Part shown: positions 1 to 8,781 of the stretch, in pieces
Position numbering within the stretch: position 1 is the stretch's first letter
Layout of the letters: every line of letters starts with the position of its first letter
Notes under the pieces: generated by a model
What the model saw: the letters and a program-made list of their open reading frames with translations, nothing else
Told to the model about the DNA's origin: nothing
The model's database searches: none
Made by a program: the position numbers and the translations under genes
Origin: Thiohalocapsa sp. PB-PSB1
GTDB lineage: Bacteria > Pseudomonadota > Gammaproteobacteria > Chromatiales > Chromatiaceae
Reading direction: 5' to 3'
DNA length: 64,000 nucleotides
NCBI GenBank assembly: GCA_016745215.1
Contig: CP050890.1
Span: 4,402,001-4,466,000, forward strand

Positions 1-306
1 CGACGCGACCGCGGTGAGCGAAAAACCGTTGTGCTCCATGCGAAATCGCTGCGCCCGCGGGACCGAGCGCGCGCAACGGAGCCTTGCTCGTGCAACTGCG
101 CCAACATCAGCGGGAGTTTCCAGGCCCCACCCAGGGCTTGACTGTTGTAGAATCCACATAGCGGTTCGCTGAGACGGACACTGAAGCGAACAAAAAAATG
201 TTTTAATCTAACAGGGCGTTGAACCTGCCGAGCCCGCGCCGGTCGGGCACCGCGGCGCTTCGCGCTCGCGGCCCGACCGGCGCGGGCTCGGCAGGTTAAC
301 TAAACG
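1..306 (+). mobile_element. 3' tail of an IS91-type transposase gene cassette (cut by window edge)
   Basis: This stretch matches, almost base for base, the region downstream of the IS91-type transposase genes seen complete at 8776-10480, 25662-27366 and 38140-39844. By alignment the transposase stop codon would lie about 50 bp to the left of the window. It ends in the same long attC, so this is a further copy of the transposase cassette. Confidence 0.9.
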
Positions 307-312
307 TTGGGC
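206..312 (+). other. attC site (transposase-cassette type)
   Basis: R'' box ATCTAAC, long palindrome with arms beginning CTGCCGAGCCCGCGCCGG and its complement, R' box GTTGGGC at 306-312. Same arm sequence as the sites at 10380, 27266, 31963 and 39744. Confidence 0.9.
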
Positions 313-356
313 GCAGTCTACCGGTTTCGCCCCAGCACCAGACATGAGCATATGAA

Positions 357-680
357 ATGGTTAAAGGTATTGCACACAGTTCAGCACGATATCGAGCAAC
401 TCGTGTCATTTGTACCGTCACGGTAGTTATTGGATGGTGGGTCGTCCTGAATGGGCTAATCGGATTCGGCGCGGCGCTCGCACTAGTCATAAGCCATTCC
501 GATAACCTCATCCCAGCGGCTATGCTACCAGCCGCGTTGGCGGCGTCGTCCCTCCTCCTTGCGCTTGGATTTTTGCTCATCATGTTTTCCCAACTGACGC
601 GAGCCTCTTTGGATAGCGCTGAGAACTCTTTCGAGATTCTGACTATCATTCGGAGACGAGCAAACACCCCCCCTGGTTGA
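357..680 (+). CDS. Small hypothetical membrane protein, probably frameshifted
   Basis: I do not recognise a family. The 107-residue product has two strongly hydrophobic stretches (about residues 18-43 and 51-78), so it looks like a two-TM protein. It is the first gene of its cassette, just after the attC at 206-312. The reading frame may be damaged. A 7-C run at 667-673 precedes the stop, and in another frame sequence after it would continue as a plausible acidic tail (starting MQEDPQAEQ) to a stop near 735. A second possible start in a different frame (ATG at 352, MKWLKVLHTV) also exists. Either the 5' and 3' ends are frameshifted or the true product is longer. Confidence 0.45.
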   Translation: MVKGIAHSSARYRATRVICTVTVVIGWWVVLNGLIGFGAALALVISHSDNLIPAAMLPAALAASSLLLALGFLLIMFSQLTRASLDSAENSFEILTIIRRRANTPPG

Positions 681-751
681 TGCAAGAAGATCCCCAAGCA
701 GAGCAGGTGAAACAGTTTGAAAAAGTATTGTTGTAAGCAAGAGGTATACTC

Positions 752-2254
752 GTGCCTCACCACTTAATGGGTGCCGTCCGAAGCCTTTGCGCCACAGTTA
801 TGGTTGTGCATTCTACGGCAAATCTAGCAGCTTCCACGGAAGTAGAGCCACGCAACGCCAGCAACTCCGTTTCGCTGGGATGCGCAGGTCGTGAAGATAG
901 ATTGGTCCCAACTCCGCTAGAAACGGAGGGTACTCCAAGGAACGCTTTCAATGACATTTTCGAAGGTTTTAAGTACTGGTCTACAACCCCCAAGACGCCG
1001 GAACACAGTATTCTAATTGCTCTGGAAGCGATTAAGAGGCGCGACTGGGAAAAATACAAAGACCTCTTTGAAAGCGCGTCTTTTTTCGATGATCGGCCAA
1101 GCGAACATCGCCTTTCGGGTCTGTTCTCTGACCTCGCAGTGGTTCACGCTTATGGCGATGACCTATTGGCAAAAGTCAGCTTCAGTGCCTTATGGACACC
1201 GTCATCGGTTGAATCGCCAGAATATCATGGCAAGTCGCTCGAATTCTGTCGCGATATCATGGTTGTTCGTTCGAGTAAGTCGCGCCTTGGATTCGTTCAA
1301 TTTGCCGTCGTTGGTGCATACGACAACATACCGAAGACTGGGTGGTATCTGCGATCAGATCAAGTCCTCAAGCTTCCCTTTGATTTCACTAGGATGTTCG
1401 AAGATGCAGAGAGCAACGGCCTAAGTACTCGATTTATAGACGATAATCCTTTCGAGTCGGACTTATTGAGATACAGCGATTCAGGTGAATCGAAGGCTCT
1501 TGTTGTTGCGAGCGGAAACGGCCGTAAGGCGTGGTTTTGGTCATGGCGACACGCTTCGCAGAAGGCAGCGAATACTTCTGCGTTGAAGTTATGTGAATCG
1601 CAGAAATCCCAGCACGGCGTCCACACGGGTGAATGTCAGCTCTATGCGGTCGGCACCGTCACGGTTACACCTGAGCTTCGAGGCAAGTGCTTGCCTGGTC
1701 TAGAGCTTTCCGACAGAATTCGGCACTACGAAGGTAGCCACCAGTCGGAGCTTAGCGTACAAGTTGACGAAGCGAGTGTGGGTCTTCCAGCCTATGAGGC
1801 AGGGATTCGAGCGGGCGATTTACTTTCCGCGATTGATGGAAAAGTAGTAACCAACGCAAGTTTCGTAACCAACTACTTCAATGTGGGGTGTCCCGACTCC
1901 GTTGAAGTTTCTTACCGGCGGCCGGCCCGCATCCCGGAAATTCACATGGCGCCTTCAATACGAGAACATGGTTGTGAAATTGGGCTTCGCACCCAGGAAG
2001 TCGGTGGATTGATCCTGGAAGACGCAGAAATTCGGAATGGTGTGCTAGTGCAAGAAGTGATGCCTGGTACCGCCGCTGCGCGCGCGGGCATTGTGCCAGG
2101 GGATATCATTGTGGAATTAGACGGTTCGAAAGGTGTAAATTCATGGGGATTTTCGTCTTACATCGCTGAGAAATGCGGTACGCCTGTAAGCATTTCTGTT
2201 CTACGTTATGCCGATCCAGTCACCGTCGGTGTGACGCCTCTGCGATTTCGTTAG
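752..2254 (+). CDS. Putative exported protein with two PDZ domains
   Basis: Starts at GTG 752, preceded by AAGAGG at 739-744 with 7-nt spacing; ATG 767 is an alternative. The N-terminus is weakly signal-peptide-like (hydrophobic around residues 7-27). The middle (about 50-300) is unrecognised. Two PDZ-like domains follow. The first is around residues 330-395, with the AGIRAGDLLSAIDGK motif. The second is around 412-490, with AGIVPGDIIVELDG. This x-G-(I/V)-x-x-G-D-x-(I/L) signature is typical of PDZ domains that bind C-terminal peptides in periplasmic proteases. No trypsin-like protease motif is visible, so a binding or scaffold role is inferred. An IS4-family element lies between this gene and the attC that ends its cassette. 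Confidence 0.7.
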   Translation: MPHHLMGAVRSLCATVMVVHSTANLAASTEVEPRNASNSVSLGCAGREDRLVPTPLETEGTPRNAFNDIFEGFKYWSTTPKTPEHSILIALEAIKRRDWEKYKDLFESASFFDDRPSEHRLSGLFSDLAVVHAYGDDLLAKVSFSALWTPSSVESPEYHGKSLEFCRDIMVVRSSKSRLGFVQFAVVGAYDNIPKTGWYLRSDQVLKLPFDFTRMFEDAESNGLSTRFIDDNPFESDLLRYSDSGESKALVVASGNGRKAWFWSWRHASQKAANTSALKLCESQKSQHGVHTGECQLYAVGTVTVTPELRGKCLPGLELSDRIRHYEGSHQSELSVQVDEASVGLPAYEAGIRAGDLLSAIDGKVVTNASFVTNYFNVGCPDSVEVSYRRPARIPEIHMAPSIREHGCEIGLRTQEVGGLILEDAEIRNGVLVQEVMPGTAAARAGIVPGDIIVELDGSKGVNSWGFSSYIAEKCGTPVSISVLRYADPVTVGVTPLRFR

Positions 2255-2327
2255 CATAATGCCGCATAGATGTGATTAGCAGAGAGACGAAGGGCCAAGG
2301 AGGAAATAGGGTGAAGGGGTCAGATCC

Positions 2328-3683
2328 TGAGGTATCCCCACGAATCAACCCGCCGCAACCGATTCTGCCAAGAGGGCGCGGTGGTGTTCGGCCGCCCACC
2401 GGGCGATGTTCTCGATGGCCGCGGACAGGTCGCCGATGAGGGGGCGGTAGTCCTCCAGCGTGAGCAGGAGTCGGGCGAGAAAGGGGCGCGAGTACACGCG
2501 ACGCTTGCGCGAGCCCGGACGCAGGTGTCGATCGAGGCCGCGCTCGATCGCCGCGGTGCCGATGAGCCACAACGCGAAGGCCGCCAAGGAGGCGATCGGC
2601 ACCAACACCGCGCAGCGCCCGGCGCTGCGCGAGCGGCTGCGCTCCAGGCCCGCGCCGAAGTGCCGGCTCTTCATGTCGCGGAAGGCCTCCTCGATCTGCA
2701 TCCGCTGGCGATGCAGGCGCACGATCTGCTTGGCCGTGCGCTCGGCAAGCCGCGGCGAGGCGACCGGCAGCCACGGCTCCTTCGCGTTGCGCGCGGCCGC
2801 GACGGCCTTCTTCGAGCGCGACCGCTTGCCGGCGGCGGTCTTGCCGCGACGCCCCTGCGGCGGGTGGTTGACCAGCACGAACAACGCGCGCAGCGCATTG
2901 CTGCGCACCCAATCGCCCGTGCCCGGGAGGCGCGGCGTGGCCGTGGCCCGACGAAACACGGTCGTGCAGCTCGCCCAGCGTCGGCTCAGGCGCACGAAGT
3001 CCCGCCCGCGCACCCGGCCCACCCAACGCCAGCCGCGACGCTCCACCGCGCGGTGGAACGGCACGCGGAAGGCCGCGTCCGCGACGATGATCGGCGCCAC
3101 CCCCGGCGGCAACAACTCCGCGAGCCGCTTCAGGAAACGGATGTGCACCAGGCGGTTGTTGAGCTTCGCCTGCGGGTGCACCTCCTCGTAGAGCGTCAGC
3201 GCCCGCCCGCCCACCGGCAGCGAGGCGCGCAGCAGTCGCGAGCGACTGATCCGCCTTCAGGTCCGACCAGTCCTCGACGATCACCGCCTCCTTGAGACCG
3301 CTCAGCAACGCCCGGCACAGGGCAGCGTAGACCAGCCCCGTCTCGCGCTCCAGATGGCGGTTGCCCGCCAGGCGGTCGATGCGCTTGAGCTTGTGGCGGA
3401 ACGCCCCCGGACCCGGCAGGCGCCGGGCGATGTCGGTCAGCGTCAGCCCCGGCCCCGCAACACAGGCCGCCACCGCCGCGAACAGCGCCGTCAGTCGCGC
3501 ACGATGCATCGGCACGAGCAGCGGCGCCAGGCATCGGTGTAGGATTGCGGATGCATGCACGGGGGGTCTCCTGAGAGGTTTCGTCGCTTGTCAGGGACAA
3601 CGACCCTCCGTGCATGTTCATTTCCGCTCTACAAAAGCTTCGCAAGCTTCTGTTCCAACTGAGGAAAATCTGGGGATACCTCA
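2328..3683. mobile_element. IS4-family insertion sequence (1356 bp, transposase frameshifted)
   Basis: Terminal inverted repeats TGAGGTATCCCCA at both ends (2328-2340 and 3671-3683). The 11-bp direct repeat GGGTCAGATCC flanks the element at 2317-2327 and 3684-3694, as expected for an IS4-family target duplication. The target itself is a GGGGTCAGATCCCTTTT-like motif. The same end sequence and target type recur in a small non-autonomous element at 15253-15390. Confidence 0.85.
2345..3560 (-). pseudogene. IS4-family transposase, frameshifted
   Basis: The N-terminal third (MHASAILHRCLAPLL..., with VEDWSDLKADQSL) is in one frame from 3560. The rest (VGGRALTLYEEVHPQ onward) is in another frame that ends at 2345. 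The frames part near 3215-3245, right after the DWSD motif that carries the first catalytic Asp. The C-terminal part keeps a QIEEAFRDMKSRHFG motif, the glutamate-containing signature of IS4 DDE transposases. Unless rescued by programmed frameshifting, for which I see no signal, this copy should be inactive. Confidence 0.85.
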
Positions 3684-3723
3684 GGGTCAGATCCCTTTTC
3701 TGGAATCGTTGAATGAACAGAAT

Positions 3724-3812
3724 GCCCAACTAGCCCGCCAGCCCGACGCCAAACTGCGGCGGGCGCTGCGCGCGTCGCCGCAGTTTGGCGCGGGCTGCGG
3801 TTAACGTTAGTC
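3724..3812 (+). other. attC site
   Basis: R'' GCCCAAC at 3724-3730 and R' GTTAGTC at 3806-3812 (one mismatch to GTTRRRY). Arms CCCGACGCCAAACTGCGG and its near-complement. The same arm family is found at 8693, 25579, 27853 and 42378. Confidence 0.85.
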
Positions 3813-3874
3813 GCAAAACAGAATACTAAGTGCTCGAAACGTTGTTGATAGCAAACTTCTACGGAGACTCACCA

Positions 3875-5677
3875 ATGCGCCAATCGCTCACTTTCCTACT
3901 TGCAGTACTTACATGTTCGACGCTTGTCCCTACTTCAAAGGCAGGGGAGAATTATATTGGTTGCTTTCGGGACAAAGATAATCCCAGGGATTTGTCGGCC
4001 GAGGTCGTACGCGACTCTAAGATGTCACCTACATTTTGCATTGATAAGTGCAAGAGTGGCGGATTTGACTACGCTGCTGTTCAGTATACCGATTATTGCT
4101 TTTGCGGTGACGAGTATGGCAAGTATGGTGTAGCTGACAACTGTGACATGCCGTGCGCTGGGAACGATCAAGAGATCTGCGGAGGTCGCTGGGCGAACAG
4201 CGTCTATGCCACCGGCAATAGGGTTATCCCGAAATATGGAAATCCCTGGGATATTCCCAAGGGTCGTTGGGATGCGGTTATTACGTGTAAGGATTTCGCA
4301 AATACTGCCCGTCGACATTACAAGTGGCAGGAAAGGCAAAACTGCGGATTCGAAGGAGCTGAGTGGAGTGCAGATTTGCAGTACCACGAGGACAGGTGCG
4401 TGAAGCAACAGGTTCTTCCCAACGAGTTTCGGAAGCGACAGCAAGCTATCGCAAAGTGTATCTGCGAACCCTATGCTAATAGTGCAGTTGCGCAAAATAA
4501 AGAGAACTTGTCCCTCGGTTGTGGGTATCAAGGGAGTCGCTGGGATTCTGATTTCTCTAACCACTATAATTGGTGTTCCAGTGGCGGTGGAGACATTATT
4601 TTTTCAGGAAGTTGGGAAGCATTTAAAATTGCTAGAGACGATGATTTGGATAGATGCAAAAAGGCGGTCAAGATAGCAAAGGTTGAGCCGAACAAGTCGT
4701 GCAAGAATGAATATCGTATCACGCTAGATCGCTCTGGCAGATTCTGGAAAGGAGATGTCGTACTTCTTCTCCGTTACCAAGGCAAAGTATTGGACGAAGA
4801 AACAATCTCTGCTGGGCAAAATACTACCGTTATCGGGGTGAGCCACCTTGATCCGGATACAACAGCCGAAGGCAAGTACAATTGGTCCGCCACGACCACG
4901 TTAATCGCATATTCAAGGATCGGCAACCGATTAATTCAGTCAAGCGAGCCAGAGCTTAAGCTTGATGTGCGACAGTATGCCCGCCCATATCTGCGGGATC
5001 TCTCACCCACGAGTGGTAAGGTCGGTACCAGAACCACGGTGACTTTAACCGGTGCAACGTTATTGCGGCCCGACAAAAGCGTTGATTTGAGTGTGTTTCC
5101 TAGTGCTGGTGGCGGTGTTGATCCAAAGATTAACCTCAATATTATCTCGACGGAAACTAGGTCGTCTAGCACAGAGCGGATCGTGGTTCGGCTTGATATT
5201 GCCAAAGACGCTCCGCTTGGCAAGAGGAGCATTCATATAAATTCGTGTGCAAACTGGGTGTGGTCAGCGCCCTTTTCTGTGGTTGCCGATGAATCGCCAC
5301 CGCCACCGCCACCGCCACCTTCTACCGGGGGGATTTCTGTTAACGCATGCTTTTATCTGTTGGGTACATATCCATCAGCAGTTACTGCTTTCGCAAAGGG
5401 GAAAATCGTTAATTCAAAAGGAACGGAAGGGAAACAGTCATTCGACACAAAAAAGGCAGTTCCCGCAGGTCAGTTGAGGGCGAGCTCAATATTTCCCGGC
5501 GCGAAGAATTGTATTAGCATGCCGTTAACTGGCCTCATGAAAGGTGAATGGAACATCGATGTGTGGACTGATATAACAGGAGGCGTTTTGAACGATTTGA
5601 ACTGCACCTACGTAAATGTTCCAAGCCTTTCGGTTACCGCGGATTTCGCGGAAGAACCGGACAGGTGCCATCCCTAG
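3875..5677 (+). CDS. Secreted WSC-domain protein with IPT/TIG-like domain
   Basis: Start chosen at ATG 3875, which follows CGGAG and opens a clear signal peptide (MRQSLTFLLAVLTCSTLVP, cleavage near SKAG). Residues about 25-110 form a cysteine-rich WSC domain (YIGCFRD start, CFCG, CAGNDQEICGG), a carbohydrate-binding module known from yeast wall sensors and exoenzymes. Next come two copies of a Cys-x-(F/Y)-x-G-x-x-W-x-x-D-x-x-x-H-x-x-x-C motif (around residues 168-186 and 220-238), then an IPT/TIG-like beta domain that begins near PYLRDLSPTSGKVGT. A proline run follows, then a C-terminal beta-rich domain. No catalytic domain is visible; a secreted glycan-binding role is inferred. An IS110-family element follows before the attC. 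Confidence 0.75.
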   Translation: MRQSLTFLLAVLTCSTLVPTSKAGENYIGCFRDKDNPRDLSAEVVRDSKMSPTFCIDKCKSGGFDYAAVQYTDYCFCGDEYGKYGVADNCDMPCAGNDQEICGGRWANSVYATGNRVIPKYGNPWDIPKGRWDAVITCKDFANTARRHYKWQERQNCGFEGAEWSADLQYHEDRCVKQQVLPNEFRKRQQAIAKCICEPYANSAVAQNKENLSLGCGYQGSRWDSDFSNHYNWCSSGGGDIIFSGSWEAFKIARDDDLDRCKKAVKIAKVEPNKSCKNEYRITLDRSGRFWKGDVVLLLRYQGKVLDEETISAGQNTTVIGVSHLDPDTTAEGKYNWSATTTLIAYSRIGNRLIQSSEPELKLDVRQYARPYLRDLSPTSGKVGTRTTVTLTGATLLRPDKSVDLSVFPSAGGGVDPKINLNIISTETRSSSTERIVVRLDIAKDAPLGKRSIHINSCANWVWSAPFSVVADESPPPPPPPPSTGGISVNACFYLLGTYPSAVTAFAKGKIVNSKGTEGKQSFDTKKAVPAGQLRASSIFPGAKNCISMPLTGLMKGEWNIDVWTDITGGVLNDLNCTYVNVPSLSVTADFAEEPDRCHP

Positions 5678-5769
5678 CACGACATGCGGAAACCAGGAGT
5701 TGCGGTTTATTCTGACTCCAGACAGGTGATTGCGCACCAGGCCTTCCGAAAGGCGAACACGAAAATTGA

Positions 5770-7720
5770 CTTCCAAGTAACTTCCCCTAAATAGCTGTTT
5801 CAATAGCTTTATTTATGTGACGAAATAGTTACGATCCGGCATGGATCGATGTACTACGGGAGGGCCGACGGTCTGTTGTTGTGATGATTACTATAGCCAC
5901 ACACAGAAGAAAGAAGCAAGGAAGCAAGTTCCGAAGATGAACCTATCATTGACACAGAAAGTGCTCAATTGGTCGGATTTCAGGCGAACCTCTCCTCTCC
6001 TGCCGGGCAGGCTTTTTTCGCGAAGCGACGCCGCGAGCGCGCGTTTAAGCGGGGCGCTCGATCAGATCAAAGCCGAGCTGATCGGCACGCCGGCGCAGGT
6101 TGCTCAACACGCGCTTGCGATACTGCACCTCGTAGTCGTTGGCATCGGGCGGAGCGTATTCTGTCTGATTGGCGATCATGCTGTAGAGGATGGTGGCCAA
6201 TTTGTGGGCGGTGGCGGTAATCGCCTTGGGAGCCCCCAAACGCGCTTTTTGACGGCGCAAATAGCCCCCGAGGGCGCTGTGGGAGTTGGACAGCCCCTGT
6301 GCTGCGATGCGTAATGCAGCGGCCGCACGATTGGCCGAGGGTGTGGTCTTGCTCTTACCGATGCGCTTGCCTCCGGAGATCTTGTTGCCCGGAGACAAGC
6401 CGAGCCAGGAGCAGAACTGCTTGACCGAAGGCCAGCGCGACATATCGGTGCCGATCTCAGCGAGGATCTTCAAGACGCTGTGCGCATTGAGGCCGTCGAT
6501 GCGGGTCAGGTCGACCCCGACGAGGCGAAACAGCTGCTCGTGCAAGTCATCGATAGCCGGGGTGTTGCGATCGACCTTGTGCTTGCGCAACGGCGGCGGT
6601 GCCTGGGCATCGGTGGTCGATTCCAGCCCTGCCAGTACGCGTGCGATTTCCTCATCGCAGCAAGCCCGTTGTTGTTGATAGAAATCGAACAGCTCCACGG
6701 CTTGGCGCAAGGCGAACAAATGCTCCTCGCGCCAATGACCCTGCAAAGCCTTGGCGATCATCTCACTGGACTGGCGACAACGCCGGTCACGGTGTTTGGC
6801 GAGTACCTGCGGGTCGCGTTCCCCATCAAGGATGGCGCGGATGATTTTCATGCCGGTCACGCCGGTGATATCACTGACGACATGATGCAGATGAAGATTC
6901 ATCTGATTGAGCGCCTTTTGCATATGCTGAACATGCATGCCGGCATAGCGCACCAGATTGGCCCGTTGGCGAAGGTATGCCCGTAGCACGCACATCGACT
7001 CCTCGGGACGAAAAGCACCGCGTAGCAGACCGAAGCTGTGCAATTGTTGCAGCCACTGGCAGTCGAGCACGTCGGTCTTACGTCCCGGGACATTCTTGAC
7101 GTGATGGGCATTGACCAGGAGCACCTCAAAGCCGCGACTCTCGAGCAGTTCGAACAGAGGGATCCAGTAGACGCCTGTGGATTCCATTGCCACGGTACGG
7201 ATGCCGCACTGCTTGAGCCAATCGGCCAAACGCTCCAGATCGGCGGTGAAGGCAGGAAACTCACGCACCGGTTGTTCGTCACGATCGGCGGGAACCGCAA
7301 CAAAGTGGCTGGTCGCGCCGATATCGATGCCAGCGGCATCCCCATTCAACCGTTCGATTTGGGTTTGCGCCTGCCACTCGTCGAGAGCGGCCTCACAGGC
7401 CACGGCCAGCGGCTTTTTCTTTGGCTCGGCCAGCGGCTTGCACTTCTTGGGTGGAAGAACCATACTTTTCTCCTGACAAATCAAAGCAAAAAGAGAGCGT
7501 TGATCAGGCCGATCAGGAGTGTTCGTGGATTTGCATTCTTCCGAACGGGATCGCTTACGCGTCACCAGTGATGAGTTCGCTCACTCCCGGATCAGGCTAA
7601 CGAACGGGCGTTGTTCAGCACCATTGCTTTTTCGACCTTGGGATCGGCTGATCCAGCATAGTTTGCCATCAGTCTGCCCCAAGTTACTTGGCGATGAGGC
7701 CGCGGCGCGTGGTGGGGGGC
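5770..7720 (-). mobile_element. IS110-family (IS1111-like) element, copy 1, at an attC site
   Basis: Element of 1951 bp, present five times in the window with identical encoded protein and identical length. Left end CTTCCAAGTAACTTCCCC. A matching subterminal inverted repeat AAGTTACTTGG lies at 7681-7691, which is the IS1111-type layout without target duplication. The transposase runs on the - strand. The right end (GTGGGGGGC) abuts TAAC of an attC in every copy, while the left flanks differ. The exact right boundary is uncertain by a few bases because it merges with the attC R'' box. Confidence 0.88.
6045..7463 (-). CDS. IS110-family transposase (DEDD), copy 1
   Basis: 472 residues from ATG 7463, preceded by an AGGAGA ribosome binding site; an upstream in-frame ATG lacks one. 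The N-terminal DEDD (RuvC-like) domain shows D47 (GIDIGATSH), E94 (AMESTGVYW), D131 and D134 (KTDVLDCQWL). The C-terminal Transposase_20 region carries GLSPGNKISGGKR, with the likely catalytic serine S363. In this family the protein acts with a structured RNA encoded in the element's non-coding end (bridge RNA/seekRNA) that chooses the target. Here non-coding stretches of about 275 bp (5770-6044) and 257 bp (7464-7720) flank the gene. All five copies encode the same protein, so they are recent. Confidence 0.93.
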   Translation of the reverse strand: MVLPPKKCKPLAEPKKKPLAVACEAALDEWQAQTQIERLNGDAAGIDIGATSHFVAVPADRDEQPVREFPAFTADLERLADWLKQCGIRTVAMESTGVYWIPLFELLESRGFEVLLVNAHHVKNVPGRKTDVLDCQWLQQLHSFGLLRGAFRPEESMCVLRAYLRQRANLVRYAGMHVQHMQKALNQMNLHLHHVVSDITGVTGMKIIRAILDGERDPQVLAKHRDRRCRQSSEMIAKALQGHWREEHLFALRQAVELFDFYQQQRACCDEEIARVLAGLESTTDAQAPPPLRKHKVDRNTPAIDDLHEQLFRLVGVDLTRIDGLNAHSVLKILAEIGTDMSRWPSVKQFCSWLGLSPGNKISGGKRIGKSKTTPSANRAAAALRIAAQGLSNSHSALGGYLRRQKARLGAPKAITATAHKLATILYSMIANQTEYAPPDANDYEVQYRKRVLSNLRRRADQLGFDLIERPA

Positions 7721-7809
7721 TAACGAGCGCGTCAACCTGACCACGTACTGGCTAGCGGTCGCTACGCTCCCTTCTAGCCAGCACGCGGCAGGTTACGCAA
7801 ACGTTGGGC
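7718..7809 (+). other. attC site, 5' edge occupied by IS110 copy 1
   Basis: R'' region GGCTAAC at 7718-7724 is formed with the IS right end. Arms include TACTGGCTAG and CTAGCCAG; R' GTTGGGC at 7803-7809. Confidence 0.8.
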
Positions 7810-7906
7810 GGCCGGTACCCTACACGAATTTGGCACCGGCATTACTTAACGAAGGTGATCTGACAGGCTCTCCATATCTGGCTGACAGCAGACGAGGTAA
7901 CCGACT

Positions 7907-8641
7907 ATGGCACGTATGACCAATCGATCCCTGGTGGTCCTTTCACTCACACTAGGTGTCCTTAGTTCCATCTCTGGTTTAGTTCACGCAAGTGCAATTG
8001 TTTCGGACGAAACATTCAACAACAGTGACTGGGAGCGTCTTCTAATCCGTTCTACCGGGTCATACTCTGACTCCGCCACGCAGGCCGCGACCGGGGGAAA
8101 TCCTGGCGCTTATAGAGTGATGACTCACACTTGGGGCAGCGGTACGCAGGTTCTCCTCGCGCACATTTTCTTAGCGGATACGTATGACCCAGGCGCTAGT
8201 GGTGCAATCTCGTCAATAGACTACTACGAGGATCAACGTATTCTTTCCAGTCCCGGTGGCAGCGTTGTTGGCCGCGGTGCCGTGGTAGTCCAGGACGATA
8301 TCCTCTACAGAACTGGTATAGACGTTGTCCTAGGAAGCACGACCTGGGAGACTTGGTCTCTTTTAGATCTTGATGCTGCAGATTTCTCTGGTCCAGGGGG
8401 GGCGCATCCGGATTTCTCTGGGGGAGGTCATGAACTCTCTTTCGGGTATTGGAGATCGAATACCATTCCCGGATCGACTGTTTCGATTATTCATGGTATC
8501 GACAACTGGAGATTTGAGATATCTTCAACTCCAATTCCTGCACCCGGCACGTTTTTCACCTTTGCACTCGGGCTTCCGGGCCTAATGCTTGCCCGCAGGA
8601 CGCGAGGAACGGGGTCACGCGAGGAACGGGGTCAAGTCTAG
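7907..8641 (+). CDS. PEP-CTERM-like sorted surface protein
   Basis: ATG 7907 follows GAGG. A signal peptide covers residues 1-29 (ending LVHASA). The body is beta-rich and of unknown function. Near the C-terminus the motif TPIPAPGTFFTFALGLPGL followed by ARRTR has the three-part form (Pro motif, hydrophobic helix, basic cluster) of exosortase sorting signals. The last residues come from a duplicated 17-bp stretch (CGCGAGGAACGGGGTCA twice), so the tail was extended past the usual basic cluster. Body and function are unrecognised; export and cell-surface sorting are inferred. Confidence 0.7.
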   Translation: MARMTNRSLVVLSLTLGVLSSISGLVHASAIVSDETFNNSDWERLLIRSTGSYSDSATQAATGGNPGAYRVMTHTWGSGTQVLLAHIFLADTYDPGASGAISSIDYYEDQRILSSPGGSVVGRGAVVVQDDILYRTGIDVVLGSTTWETWSLLDLDAADFSGPGGAHPDFSGGGHELSFGYWRSNTIPGSTVSIIHGIDNWRFEISSTPIPAPGTFFTFALGLPGLMLARRTRGTGSREERGQV

Positions 8642-8692
8642 AACGGGAAAAGGGGTCAGGCTCAATTAACATGACCGCCGATGGATAAAATC

Positions 8693-8781
8693 GCCCAACA
8701 ACTCCGCCAGCCCGACGCCAAACTGCGGCCGGCGCTTCGCGCGTGGCCGCAGTTTGGCGCGGGCTGCGGTTGACGTTAGAT
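8693..8781 (+). other. attC site
   Basis: R'' GCCCAAC 8693-8699, GACGCCAAACTGCGG-type arms, R' GTTAGAT 8775-8781. The next cassette (transposase) starts exactly at the T after the R' G. Confidence 0.88.

Noticed and set aside
2381..3295. Long + strand open frames opposite the IS4 transposase
   Set aside because: GC-rich antisense frames without domain character; the - strand frames match the IS4 family clearly.
6286..7571. Several + strand open frames inside each IS110 copy
   Set aside because: Antisense to the well-supported DEDD transposase; no ribosome binding sites or recognisable domains.
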